Shown here piece by piece: positions 26,023-33,486 of a stretch of DNA of 37,473 bases. The notes under the pieces are model-generated. The model did no database searches, was not told the DNA's origin, and saw nothing but the letters and a program-made list of their open reading frames with translations. The position numbers were made by a program, and so were the translations under genes. Position 1 is the stretch's first letter. Each line of letters begins with the position of its first letter. Source of the stretch: Prevotellaceae bacterium UBA2738 (GTDB taxonomy: Bacteria > Bacteroidota > Bacteroidia > Bacteroidales > Bacteroidaceae); contig DEJW01000033.1 in assembly GCA_002353585.1 (NCBI GenBank), forward strand, positions 1-37,473, read 5' to 3'.

Positions 26023-26053
26023 TTTGAACTATTGAACTTTTTTAGTACCTTTG
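26023..26053 (+). promoter_or_regulatory. promoter of rarA
   Basis: TTTG (26023-26026) and TACCTTTG (26046-26053) are spaced by 19 bp. The site helps to fix the rarA start at 26100: a TTG at 26064 would leave almost no leader. A small hairpin (GCGCA/TGCGC, about 26067-26080) lies in the leader. Confidence 0.65.
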
Positions 26054-26099
26054 CACCCAAACTTTGCGCACACCTGCGCATGAGAACTGCAGAAAGCCA

Positions 26100-27368
26100 A
26101 TGGAACCATTAGCAGAGCGCCTGAGGCCTAAGACGCTCGATGAGTACATAGGACAGAAACACCTGGTGGGCGAAGGAGCCGTATTGCGCCGAATGATTGA
26201 TTCGGGGCACATAAACTCTTTCATTCTGTGGGGACCTCCAGGAGTGGGCAAGACTACACTGGCACAGATTATAGCCAACAAGCTCGACACTCCGTTCTAC
26301 ACCCTCTCTGCCGTTACCAGTGGCGTAAAGGATGTTCGCGATGTCATAGAGCGAGCCAAGAACAATCGTTTCTTCTCTACCGCTTCCCCAATCCTCTTTA
26401 TCGACGAGATACACCGTTTCTCCAAGTCGCAGCAGGATTCTCTGCTGGGGGCTGTGGAGCGAGGCATCGTCACCCTCATTGGTGCTACCACCGAGAATCC
26501 ATCGTTTGAGGTTATCCGTCCGCTCCTGTCCCGTTGTCAGCTCTATGTGCTGAAACCATTGGAGAAAAACGACCTGATGGAACTCCTGCAGCGTGCCATA
26601 ACCACTGACTCCGAGTTGCAGAAACTCGACATCAAGTTGAAAGAGACTGGCGCCATAATGCGATATAGCGGAGGCGATGCACGCAAGTTGCTCAACATAC
26701 TGCAGATAGTGGTGGAGTCTGAGTCCAGCCAAAGCATCGAGATAACTGACGACCTGGTGGTGAGCCGTTTGCAGCAGAACCCTATGGCATACGACAAACA
26801 GGGCGAGATGCACTATGACATCATCTCAGCCTTTATCAAGTCTATACGAGGTAGCGACCCCGACGCGGCACTCTACTGGATGGCACGAATGATAGAGGGA
26901 GGCGAAGACCCCGAGTTCATAGCCCGACGACTGGTTATCAGTGCCTCAGAGGATATCGGCCTTGCTAATCCCAATGCCCTGTTGCTTGCCAATGCCGCCT
27001 TCGACACCGTGATGAAGATAGGATGGCCTGAGGCAAGGATAGCCCTCGCCGAGGCATGCGTCTATCTCGCCACCTCGCCAAAGTCTAACTCCGCTTACTG
27101 TGGCATAAATGACGCCCTGCAACTGGTGAAGGAGACAGGCAATCTACCCGTACCGCTGCATCTGCGCAATGCACCCACCCAGCTTATGGAGGAATTAGGA
27201 TATAGCGACGGATATAAATATCCCCACGACTACCCCGATCACTTCACTCCTCAGCAATACATGCCTGACCAGCTGAAGGACCATCGTATATGGCATGCCC
27301 AGCATCAGCCCATCGAGGAACGTCAGTATCAGCAAATGATAAAGACGTGGGGAGATAGGTTTAAGTAG
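26100..27368 (+). CDS. rarA: replication-associated recombination protein A (AAA+ ATPase)
   Basis: A 422-residue RarA/MgsA/WRNIP1-family clamp-loader-like ATPase acting at stalled replication forks. It begins MEPLAERLRPKTLDEYIGQ, the conserved family N-terminus. It has Walker A WGPPGVGKTT (about 44-53), Walker B FIDEIHRFSKSQQD, sensor GATTENPSFE and the C-terminal tetramerisation region with YWMARMIEGGEDPEFIARR and SAYCGINDA. I chose ATG 26100 over an upstream TTG because family members begin there. The gene probably extends transcription into lptD, 70 bp downstream. Confidence 0.96.
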   Translation: MEPLAERLRPKTLDEYIGQKHLVGEGAVLRRMIDSGHINSFILWGPPGVGKTTLAQIIANKLDTPFYTLSAVTSGVKDVRDVIERAKNNRFFSTASPILFIDEIHRFSKSQQDSLLGAVERGIVTLIGATTENPSFEVIRPLLSRCQLYVLKPLEKNDLMELLQRAITTDSELQKLDIKLKETGAIMRYSGGDARKLLNILQIVVESESSQSIEITDDLVVSRLQQNPMAYDKQGEMHYDIISAFIKSIRGSDPDAALYWMARMIEGGEDPEFIARRLVISASEDIGLANPNALLLANAAFDTVMKIGWPEARIALAEACVYLATSPKSNSAYCGINDALQLVKETGNLPVPLHLRNAPTQLMEELGYSDGYKYPHDYPDHFTPQQYMPDQLKDHRIWHAQHQPIEERQYQQMIKTWGDRFK

Positions 27369-27401
27369 GTTAACGGTTAATGGTTAAAGGTTAAAGGTTA
27401 T
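27367..27401. repeat. heptamer array between rarA and lptD
   Basis: Five consecutive 7-bp units, GGTTAAC, GGTTAAT, GGTTAAA, GGTTAAA and GGTTATC, begin just after the rarA stop codon and run into the codons that should encode the LptD signal peptide. The only ATG in the array (27380) meets a TAA after four codons. Confidence 0.8.
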
Positions 27402-27438
27402 CAAACAGCTTCTGTCCATAGCGTTCTTTCTGATAGTC

Positions 27439-30177
27439 ATGACATTTGTTATGGCGAGGGGAGATAATGCCCCTACCCCCGCTGTGGCTGACACACTGAA
27501 AGTGGACTCCCTCAAGCTCGACACCACAAAGCTCGACTCCCTGCAATTGGCTATTCAGGCATACAATAAGGCTGTGGATGATTCCATTGCCGCCGACTCC
27601 ATCAACCGTGCCAAGAGCAACGGTCTTGATGCTCCTGTCAACTATGTTGCCAAGGATTCTATGGTCTATTACGCCAACACTAAGAGGGCTTTCCTCTATG
27701 GCAAGTCTAACGTGAAATATGAGAACATGGACCTCTCGGCTGCCAACATCGACATGTCGCTTGACAGCAGCGTGGTGCATGCCACTGGTGCTATGGACAC
27801 AGTGAAGAAACAGCGTTACGGACTACCTGTATTCCTCATGGGCGAAGACAAATACGAGACTGACACCATGGCTTTCAACTTCAAGACTAAGCGTGGTCTT
27901 ATAAAGAATGCCTACACCCATCAGGATGACGGTTTCCTGCTCTCTGAGCGTTCTAAGCGCGACAGCGAGGGCAACTTCTACCTCAAGCGCGGACGCTACA
28001 CCACCTGTGACGACCCAGATCCCGATTTCTACATCGCCCTCACGCGTGCCAAGGTGCGCCCTGGCAAGGATGTGGTGTTTGGTCCTGCTTACCTCGTGGT
28101 GCAGGATGTGCCCCTGCCTCTCGCCATACCTTACGGTTTCTTCCCCTTCACCAAGAACTACTCCAGCGGCGTGATAATGCCTACCTACGGCGACGAGATG
28201 GATCGTGGCTTCTACCTGCGTGACGGCGGCTATTACTTTGCCATAAGCGACAAGATGGACCTCAAACTCCTTGGCGAGGTGTTCACCAAGGGTTCGTGGG
28301 GTGTGAGTGCAGCATCCAACTACAACGTGAGATACAAATACAACGGACAGTTCTTTGCTTCCTATCAGGATTCACGCTATGGCGATGAGGGCATAGACCA
28401 GAGGAAGGAGACCAGTTTCAAGATTCAGTGGACACACCGTCAGGATGCCAAGGCTAACCCCTACACATCACTCACGGCAAGCGTCAACTTCTCATCCACG
28501 AGTTATGAGACTAACAACCTCACCTCCATGTACAACCCTACCCTTCGTACCCAGTCCACTCGTACGTCATCAGTGTCATGGAGCACCACCATGAGCAGCA
28601 TCGGACTCTCCCTCTCTTCTCAGGCAAGCCTGGCGCAGAACATGCGCGACTCAACGTTAGACATGACCCTGCCCGACCTCAATATCTACCTCACGCAGTT
28701 CTACCCCTTCAAGCGCAAACATGCTGCAGGCAAACAGCGTTGGTATGAGAAAATCAACGTAGCATATACAGGACAGATATCCAACACCATCCACACCAAG
28801 GAGAACCAGCTGTTTCACTCCAGCTTCACCCGCGACTGGCGCAACGGATGGATGCACACCATCCCCGTCAAGGCATCGTTTACCGTGGCTAAATATCTCT
28901 CCGTCACTCCAAGTTTTACCTTCGTTGACCGCATGTACACCCAGAAGATAGCTCGTTCGTGGGATGTGGACAACCAGAGAGAGGTGCTCGACACCATTCA
29001 GGGCTTCTACAACGTGTATAACTGGAATGCCTCAGTCAACCTTAACACCAAGATTTATGGTTTCTTTATTCCTAACCGCAAAATCTTCGGCGACAAGATT
29101 ATGGCAATACGACATGTGTTCACACCACAGGTTTCATTCAGCTACGCGCCAGACTTCAGTGCCTCACGCTATGGCTATTACGACACCTATATCAAGACCG
29201 ATTCCAAAGGTGTAGAGACACCCGTTCAGTATTCTTACTATGCCAATAATCTGTTTAGCGGTCCTGGTTCAGGCAAGACGGGCAGGGTAAGCCTCACACT
29301 CGACAATAACATCGAGATGAAGATACGTTCCGACAAGGACTCCACAGGCATACGCAAGATTAGCGTCATCGACCGCCTTGCTGCCACTATGTCATATAAT
29401 ATGGCAGCCAAGGAGCGTCCTTGGAGCGACCTTGTCGTCGACCTTCGCCTCAAGTGGTGGAAGAACTACACCTTCTCCATGAATGCCGTCTTCGCCACCT
29501 ATGCCTACGAACTCGACAATAATGGCAAACCTTACGTAGGAACCCACACCGAGTGGAGCCGCGGGCGCTTCGGCCGTTTCCAAGGCCTCTCACAAACATT
29601 CAGCTATACCCTCAACCCTGAGAAACTTCGCAAACTCTTTGGTGGCAAGAATAAGCGCAAGGATGGTGGAAGGGACAGCGACGACAGCAAGAGCACAGAC
29701 ACTGGCGTAGAGAGCAATGTTGACCCCAACATGATGGCAGCACAGAAGAAGGCTGAGGAAAGCGGCGGCAAGATGGCTGAGACCGATGACGACGGCTACC
29801 TCAAGTTCTCCATGCCGTGGAGCCTCACCATCAGCTATGGCATCAACATGCGCGAAAACACCTCTGGCACCTTCAATAAGGAGACCATGCGCTATCCGTA
29901 TAAGTTCACCCACAACCTCAACTTCTATGGCTACATCAGTCTGTCAAGCGGATGGAACATAACCGTAAACAGCGGCTACGACTTCGAATACCGTAAGCTC
30001 AGTCTCACCACCGCTTCACTGGCTCGCGACCTCCACTGCTTCTCTATGGCATGCTCCGTGGTGCTCGCCCCCTACACCTCATACAACTTCTCTTTCAAGT
30101 GTAATGCCTCAACGCTTACCGATGCCCTGAAATACGACAAGCGTTCCAGCTACAACAATAACGTGAAGTGGTACTGA
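27439..30177 (+). CDS. lptD: outer-membrane LPS-assembly protein LptD (Bacteroidota type)
   Basis: A 912-residue outer membrane protein as annotated from the first in-frame ATG. The N-terminal periplasmic part (about residues 60-180, NYVAKDSMVYYANTKRAFLYGKSNVKYENMDLSA) is an OstA-like domain. The rest is a beta-barrel rich in alternating hydrophobic and polar strands, with RYTTCDDPDPDFYI near residue 190. It should insert LPS into the outer leaflet. The start is uncertain: in-frame codons from 27400 (KQLLSIAFFLIVMTFVMA) look like the real signal peptide, but no ATG, GTG or TTG precedes them before a TAA at 27385. The stop overlaps the next start by one base. Confidence 0.85.
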   Translation: MTFVMARGDNAPTPAVADTLKVDSLKLDTTKLDSLQLAIQAYNKAVDDSIAADSINRAKSNGLDAPVNYVAKDSMVYYANTKRAFLYGKSNVKYENMDLSAANIDMSLDSSVVHATGAMDTVKKQRYGLPVFLMGEDKYETDTMAFNFKTKRGLIKNAYTHQDDGFLLSERSKRDSEGNFYLKRGRYTTCDDPDPDFYIALTRAKVRPGKDVVFGPAYLVVQDVPLPLAIPYGFFPFTKNYSSGVIMPTYGDEMDRGFYLRDGGYYFAISDKMDLKLLGEVFTKGSWGVSAASNYNVRYKYNGQFFASYQDSRYGDEGIDQRKETSFKIQWTHRQDAKANPYTSLTASVNFSSTSYETNNLTSMYNPTLRTQSTRTSSVSWSTTMSSIGLSLSSQASLAQNMRDSTLDMTLPDLNIYLTQFYPFKRKHAAGKQRWYEKINVAYTGQISNTIHTKENQLFHSSFTRDWRNGWMHTIPVKASFTVAKYLSVTPSFTFVDRMYTQKIARSWDVDNQREVLDTIQGFYNVYNWNASVNLNTKIYGFFIPNRKIFGDKIMAIRHVFTPQVSFSYAPDFSASRYGYYDTYIKTDSKGVETPVQYSYYANNLFSGPGSGKTGRVSLTLDNNIEMKIRSDKDSTGIRKISVIDRLAATMSYNMAAKERPWSDLVVDLRLKWWKNYTFSMNAVFATYAYELDNNGKPYVGTHTEWSRGRFGRFQGLSQTFSYTLNPEKLRKLFGGKNKRKDGGRDSDDSKSTDTGVESNVDPNMMAAQKKAEESGGKMAETDDDGYLKFSMPWSLTISYGINMRENTSGTFNKETMRYPYKFTHNLNFYGYISLSSGWNITVNSGYDFEYRKLSLTTASLARDLHCFSMACSVVLAPYTSYNFSFKCNASTLTDALKYDKRSSYNNNVKWY

Positions 30178-31517
30178 TGACTGACCAGGAATACATACGC
30201 CATCATAAAGACGACCCCGTGCGCCCTTTGGCATTACGACCCATGCCTGAGGGCGTTAATCGTACCTGGGTGCTCCAGCAGATAGAGGGCTACCAGCTGG
30301 CAAAGAAGAAACTCCCCCATTGGGCTGCTATCTACGACGAAGGCAAAGACCTCCACTTCCCCCCTCGCCTCTCCCTCGAACAGTGCTCCAGCGAGGCAAC
30401 AGCACGATATAAAGCACAAGAATTGTCAATTGTCAATTGTCCTCCGAGCTCTGCTCGCCTGAGCACCTATGGAGCGCAAGAATTGTCAATTTTAATCGAC
30501 CTCACAGGTGGCTTCGGCGTTGACTTTTCCTACCTCGCCCCCCACTTCTCCCGTGCCATATATGTAGAGCAACAATCCGTCCTCTGCGATGTTGCGCGCC
30601 ATAACCTCCCCCTCCTGGGTCTCCACCATGCTGAGGTCATCAACACCACCTGCGAAGAACAACTCTCAACTCTCAACTCTCAACTGTCAATTGTCAATTG
30701 TCAATTATCAATTGTCTTCTTCCTCGACCCAGCCCGTCGCAACTCCGCAGGCAACAAAGTCTTCTGCTTGGAAGACTGTTCGCCAGACATCACCCAGCTC
30801 CAGGACACCTTATTAAATATAGGCGATGCCATCATGGTCAAGCTCTCGCCCATGCTCGACATCACCCAGGCACTGCGCCAGTTGCGCTGTGTCACCGATG
30901 TTCACGTCATCAGCGTCAAGGGCGAATGCAAGGAGCTCCTCTTCATCATGCGCAAAGACAAGGCGCCAGACCAACCCATCACCTTCCATTGCGTCAACCT
31001 CGAGACGGAGGAGGATAAACTGGAAGCCACTCCAACAGACTCACCCCTAACCCCTCTCTTGGAGAGAGGGGAACAATTACAAAATGTTTTATCTGCTTTT
31101 TCGCTGACAGATAATGCATACTCCTCCCCTCTCTCCAAGAGAGGGGCTGGGGGTGAGTCTTTCCTCTTCGAACCCAACGCCTCCATTCTCAAGGCTGGTC
31201 TGCAAGATGTCTTTGGCGAGCGCTATGGTCTCAGCAAACTGCATCCTAACAGCAACCTCTTTGTGGGCAAGGAGCCCATTCCCCGAGTGCCAGCCCGTCA
31301 GTTCCGCATTGTGGATGTCACTGACTTCAGCAAGGCTAACCTCAAGCGCTTTCTCAAGGGCATCAGCCATGCAAACCTCACCATCCGCAATTTCCCTGCC
31401 ACTGTGCAGGAACTGCGCAAACGGCTGAAACTAAAAGAAGGTGGCAGCGACTATCTTTTCGCTACCACCCTCTCTGACGGTTCTCACGTCCTTATCCGTT
31501 GTATAAAGGAACAATAA
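30177..31517 (+). CDS. THUMP-like domain class I SAM-dependent methyltransferase (PG_1098 type)
   Basis: A 446-residue protein with a SAM-binding motif IDLTGGFGVDFSYLA (about residues 102-116), the catalytic-type motif FFLDPARR, and a C-terminal THUMP-like part (FRIVDVTDFSKANLKRFLKGISHANLTIRNFPATVQELRKRL). It is of the Bacteroidota family whose Porphyromonas member is PG_1098; an RNA methyltransferase role is likely from the THUMP-like domain, not proven. ATG 30177 overlaps the lptD stop (TGATG). The gene carries four repeat-derived in-frame inserts: 30419-30493 (two arrays), 30661-30717 and 31038-31159. It is well over the size expected without them, yet the frame is intact. Confidence 0.85.
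   Translation: MTDQEYIRHHKDDPVRPLALRPMPEGVNRTWVLQQIEGYQLAKKKLPHWAAIYDEGKDLHFPPRLSLEQCSSEATARYKAQELSIVNCPPSSARLSTYGAQELSILIDLTGGFGVDFSYLAPHFSRAIYVEQQSVLCDVARHNLPLLGLHHAEVINTTCEEQLSTLNSQLSIVNCQLSIVFFLDPARRNSAGNKVFCLEDCSPDITQLQDTLLNIGDAIMVKLSPMLDITQALRQLRCVTDVHVISVKGECKELLFIMRKDKAPDQPITFHCVNLETEEDKLEATPTDSPLTPLLERGEQLQNVLSAFSLTDNAYSSPLSKRGAGGESFLFEPNASILKAGLQDVFGERYGLSKLHPNSNLFVGKEPIPRVPARQFRIVDVTDFSKANLKRFLKGISHANLTIRNFPATVQELRKRLKLKEGGSDYLFATTLSDGSHVLIRCIKEQ
30417..30493. repeat. 60-bp in-frame duplication with nonamer array in the methyltransferase
   Basis: CAAGAATTGTCAATT occurs at 30417 and again exactly 60 bp later at 30477. Between the copies lie nonamers and a GAGCTCTGCTCGCCTGAGC motif. 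The encoded insert (about 20 residues, starting LSIVNCPPSSARLSTYG) sits just before the SAM-binding glycine loop. Confidence 0.7.
30661..30717. repeat. in-frame nonamer array before the catalytic motif
   Basis: Copies of AACTCTC and TCAATTGTCAATTG units encode about STLNSQLSIVNCQLSIV directly ahead of FFLDPARR. The array belongs to the same nonamer family as the intergenic arrays. Confidence 0.7.
31038..31159. repeat. inverted pair of 34-bp palindromic elements in the methyltransferase
   Basis: The segments 31038-31071 and 31126-31159 are reverse complements of one another with two differences. Each also contains its own hairpin (CCCCTCTCT/AGAGAGGGG). They are separated by 54 bp. The whole 122-bp unit is translated in frame (includes LTPLLERGE and SSPLSKRGAGG). 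A related palindrome lies at 247-276. Confidence 0.8.
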
Positions 31518-31571
31518 TTATTGAGCACTGCCCAAGTTGCGTTTTTTTATTTCACAAAAACCAAGAAAACC

Positions 31572-31699
31572 CTTTTTGTAGGATTGATACTCCTATGAGA
31601 GTACTGTTGCTATTACGTATAGCCCCACCTGTAAGTTCACTTCCAGATTGGGCTCTTCATAATATCAACACCCATGCTGGGCTCTAATCCTACAAAAAG
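31572..31699. repeat. 128-bp element bounded by 14-bp perfect inverted repeats
   Basis: CTTTTTGTAGGATT at 31572-31585 is the exact reverse complement of AATCCTACAAAAAG at 31686-31699. The 100 bp between could encode a 30-residue peptide (31595-31687, starting MRVLLLLRIAPPV). I see no target-site duplication. It may be a miniature inverted-repeat element or the folded end of a transcript. Confidence 0.55.
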
Positions 31700-31721
31700 A
31701 AAAACCCCGCTCTTCGAGCGG
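31691..31721 (-). terminator. intrinsic terminator of the GTPase gene
   Basis: On the minus strand CCGCTC-GAA-GAGCGG (31721-31707) is followed by GGTTTTTCTTTTTG. It is placed downstream of the COG0523 GTPase gene, after the other repeats. Confidence 0.65.
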
Positions 31722-31751
31722 AAAAAACATTCTAAGTACAAGGTGACTATA

Positions 31752-31792
31752 GTTCCCGTTATCGTTCCCGTTAATGTACTCGCATGCGAGTA
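31752..31792. repeat. hexamer array with adjoining 16-bp palindrome
   Basis: GTTCCCGTTATCGTTCCCG-type hexamers lead directly into the perfect palindrome TACTCGCATGCGAGTA (31777-31792). The hexamer array in the GTPase gene also abuts TGCTCGCAT, which is half of that palindrome. Confidence 0.6.
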
Positions 31793-31801
31793 TTGTTTTT
31801 T

Positions 31802-31833
31802 CTGCCCTACAAAGGGCAGTGTTTTTCTTTTTT
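31802..31833 (+). terminator. intrinsic terminator of the lptD-methyltransferase operon
   Basis: CTGCCC (31802-31807) pairs with GGGCAG (31814-31819) and is followed by TGTTTTTCTTTTTT. It lies 285 bp after the methyltransferase stop. Confidence 0.65.
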
Positions 31834-31953
31834 ATGCGTGTAAGTGCCAAAGGCACAGAGGCACGATATGATGGGTTAGGCTGTAAGCTTGCTTACAAGC
31901 AAAAGCATCATGTCGTGCCTCACATAGGCGAACAGCCTAACACGTATAAAAAA
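31828..31953. other. 126-bp multi-stem dyad element with pseudoknot topology
   Basis: Five inverted repeats are nested or crossed. Outer stem: 31828-31841 with 31940-31953 (14 bp, one G-T). Hairpin: GTGCC-AAA-GGCAC (31844-31856). Long stem: 31858-31873 with 31906-31921 (16 bp, one G-T). Inner hairpin: TGTAAGC-TT-GCTTACA (31882-31897). Crossing stem: GTTAGGCTGT (31875-31884) with ACAGCCTAAC (31932-31941). The last stem crosses the 16-bp stem, so both together would be a pseudoknot, or two alternative folds. It could be a structured RNA, a protein-binding site or a miniature mobile element. I do not recognise it. Confidence 0.6.
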
Positions 31954-32032
31954 GGGTTATTCTTGGTTTTTGTTTTAGAACTAAAATACAAGGAATAATA
32001 ATTTCTAATTACTAATTCCTAATTTCTAATTA

Positions 32033-33376
32033 CTAATTACTCATTTCCGTCAAGCACTTATCCAACTCAGCCTTAATAGCCTCCTCATCCATTTTCTGTC
32101 CTATGAAGACTATCTTCTGCTGACGGTCGCCATACCTGTCGTCCCAGTCGCGGTTCACCCCTGGGTTGTCTATGCGGAACTGCTTCAGCTCCTCCGCAGG
32201 CATGGTGGCATACCACTGTCCAGCATTCTGCAGCTGCACCTGTCTGCCAGCCTGCTCGAATATGTAGCAGAGCGTAGGCTGGTCCTCAAACCAGCACAGT
32301 CCCTTAGCCCTTATCACACTCTTAGGCCAGCGGCGAGCCACGAAGTCGTCAAACAGGGTGATGTCAAACGGTTTCCTTGCATAATACACAAAGGTACCTA
32401 TGCCATACTCCTCCGTGTGGCTGTGTCCGTGATGGTGATGGTGCCCACACGTACACTCGCCTCCGTGGTGTGACTCGCAGTCCTCATCGTGGTCGTCATC
32501 ATCATGCTCGTGGTGGTGATGATGGTGGTGGTGATGATGGTGCTCGTCATCATCCTCATCATCGTCATCCGCATGGTGGTTCCCGTTCCCGTTAACGTTC
32601 CCGTTATCGTTATCGTTATCGTTCCCGTTCCCGTTCCCGTTGCTCGCATTCTCAATCTCCTTTATCCATGCAGCCGACGTCGCCACATCGTCGAAGTCGA
32701 ACATGCCAGTGCCCAGAATCTCGTCGAAGTCCACATCGCCGTAGTTACACTCTATAATCTTCGCCTTAGGCTGCAGGGCGCGCACTATCTGCTTCACCCT
32801 CTCCAGTTCCTCAGGCTCCACCTCCGCAGCCTTGTTCAGCAACACTATGTTACAGAACTCTATCTGCTGAATCACCAGGTTCTCTATGTCCTCCTCGTCG
32901 CGCTTAGCACCCAGCAGGGTCTTGCCACAACCAAACTCGTCCTTCATTCTCAGTGCATCAACAACGGTGCAGATGCAGTCCAGCTTCGGAATAAGCGCTC
33001 CTGCTGGCATGGGCGCTAAACTTGGCATTGAGCAGATAGTCTGAGCTATAGGTGCAGGCTCGCATATTCCGCTTGCCTCTATCACTATATAGTCAAACTT
33101 CTGCATCTTTGTGATGTCGTTAATCTGCTGCACCAGGTCCATCTTCAGCGAGCAGCATATACATCCGTTCTGCAGAGCCACGAGCGAATCATCCTTCTGG
33201 TCCACTATGCCCCCCTTCTGTATCAGGTCGGCATCGATGTTCACCTCGCCAATGTCGTTCACTATCACTGCAAACCTTATACCCTTCTCATTCTTCAGTA
33301 TTCGGTTCAGCAGTGTTGTCTTTCCGCTGCCTAAGTAACCCGTAAGCAGCAGGACGGGAATTTCTGTTCTGTTCAT
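32033..33376 (-). CDS. COG0523/CobW-type GTPase with long His-rich insert
   Basis: A 447-residue G3E-family GTPase. Walker A GYLGSGKT (13-20), metal motif GCICC (C72, C74, C75) and Walker B region IVIEASGICEP are present. The base-recognition site reads LNKAAE instead of the usual NKxD. Between GTPase and CobW_C domains lies an extended acidic and histidine-rich stretch (about residues 270-340, including eleven consecutive His and CTCGHHHHHGHSH). It is preceded by an NGNGND run encoded by a hexamer array. The His/Cys content suggests a zinc-handling metallochaperone. ATG 33376 is preferred: upstream in-frame codons overlap the toxin remnant. Confidence 0.88.
   Translation of the reverse strand: MNRTEIPVLLLTGYLGSGKTTLLNRILKNEKGIRFAVIVNDIGEVNIDADLIQKGGIVDQKDDSLVALQNGCICCSLKMDLVQQINDITKMQKFDYIVIEASGICEPAPIAQTICSMPSLAPMPAGALIPKLDCICTVVDALRMKDEFGCGKTLLGAKRDEEDIENLVIQQIEFCNIVLLNKAAEVEPEELERVKQIVRALQPKAKIIECNYGDVDFDEILGTGMFDFDDVATSAAWIKEIENASNGNGNGNDNDNDNGNVNGNGNHHADDDDEDDDEHHHHHHHHHHHEHDDDDHDEDCESHHGGECTCGHHHHHGHSHTEEYGIGTFVYYARKPFDITLFDDFVARRWPKSVIRAKGLCWFEDQPTLCYIFEQAGRQVQLQNAGQWYATMPAEELKQFRIDNPGVNRDWDDRYGDRQQKIVFIGQKMDEEAIKAELDKCLTEMSN
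32579..32642. repeat. hexamer array inside the GTPase gene
   Basis: About ten copies of CGTTCC/CGTTAT/CGTTAA hexamers encode the alternating Asn-Gly/Asn-Asp run of the GTPase on the minus strand. It is the longest uninterrupted array of this family in the window. Confidence 0.8.
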
Positions 33377-33381
33377 TATTC

Positions 33382-33486
33382 TTATATTTTTGTTTGCTTG
33401 GCTTGAGCTACAGGTTCTCTGCGAGTATCCCAAAATGCGGCGATACGGATGGTATCATCCTTTACATAATATACTAATTTACTCAA
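33382..33486 (-). pseudogene. truncated RelE/ParE-like toxin (C-terminal remnant)
   Basis: The peptide LVYYVKDDTIRIAAFWDTRREPVA (about 33 residues to the TAA at 33382) is the classic C-terminal strand pair of ParE/RelE-superfamily toxins, in which IxAFWDTRxxP is conserved. A normal toxin has about 95-100 residues, so the first two thirds are missing. The frame could open at a TTG overlapping the antitoxin stop, but only 34 residues would be made. It looks like the leftover of an internal deletion. The GTPase start codon follows 6 bp later. Confidence 0.75.

Larger units (their letters stand above)
31518..32032. other. 515-bp non-coding region rich in inverted repeats
   Basis: No convincing gene lies here. 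The stretch separates the convergent methyltransferase and GTPase genes. From left to right it holds a 128-bp element bounded by 14-bp inverted repeats (31572-31699), a minus-strand terminator (31691-31721), a hexamer array with a 16-bp palindrome (31752-31792), a plus-strand terminator (31802-31833), a large multi-stem element (31828-31953) and a CTAATTACT-type nonamer array (31998-32040). Confidence 0.7.

Noticed and set aside
26064..26099. TTG start giving a 434-residue RarA
   Set aside because: It would begin 11 bp after the -7 box and add a non-conserved leader; family members start at MEPLAERLRP.
32489..33019. Plus-strand frame starting with many Val and Met residues opposite the GTPase
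   Set aside because: It is the reverse reading of the poly-His and Asp codons and has no independent signal.
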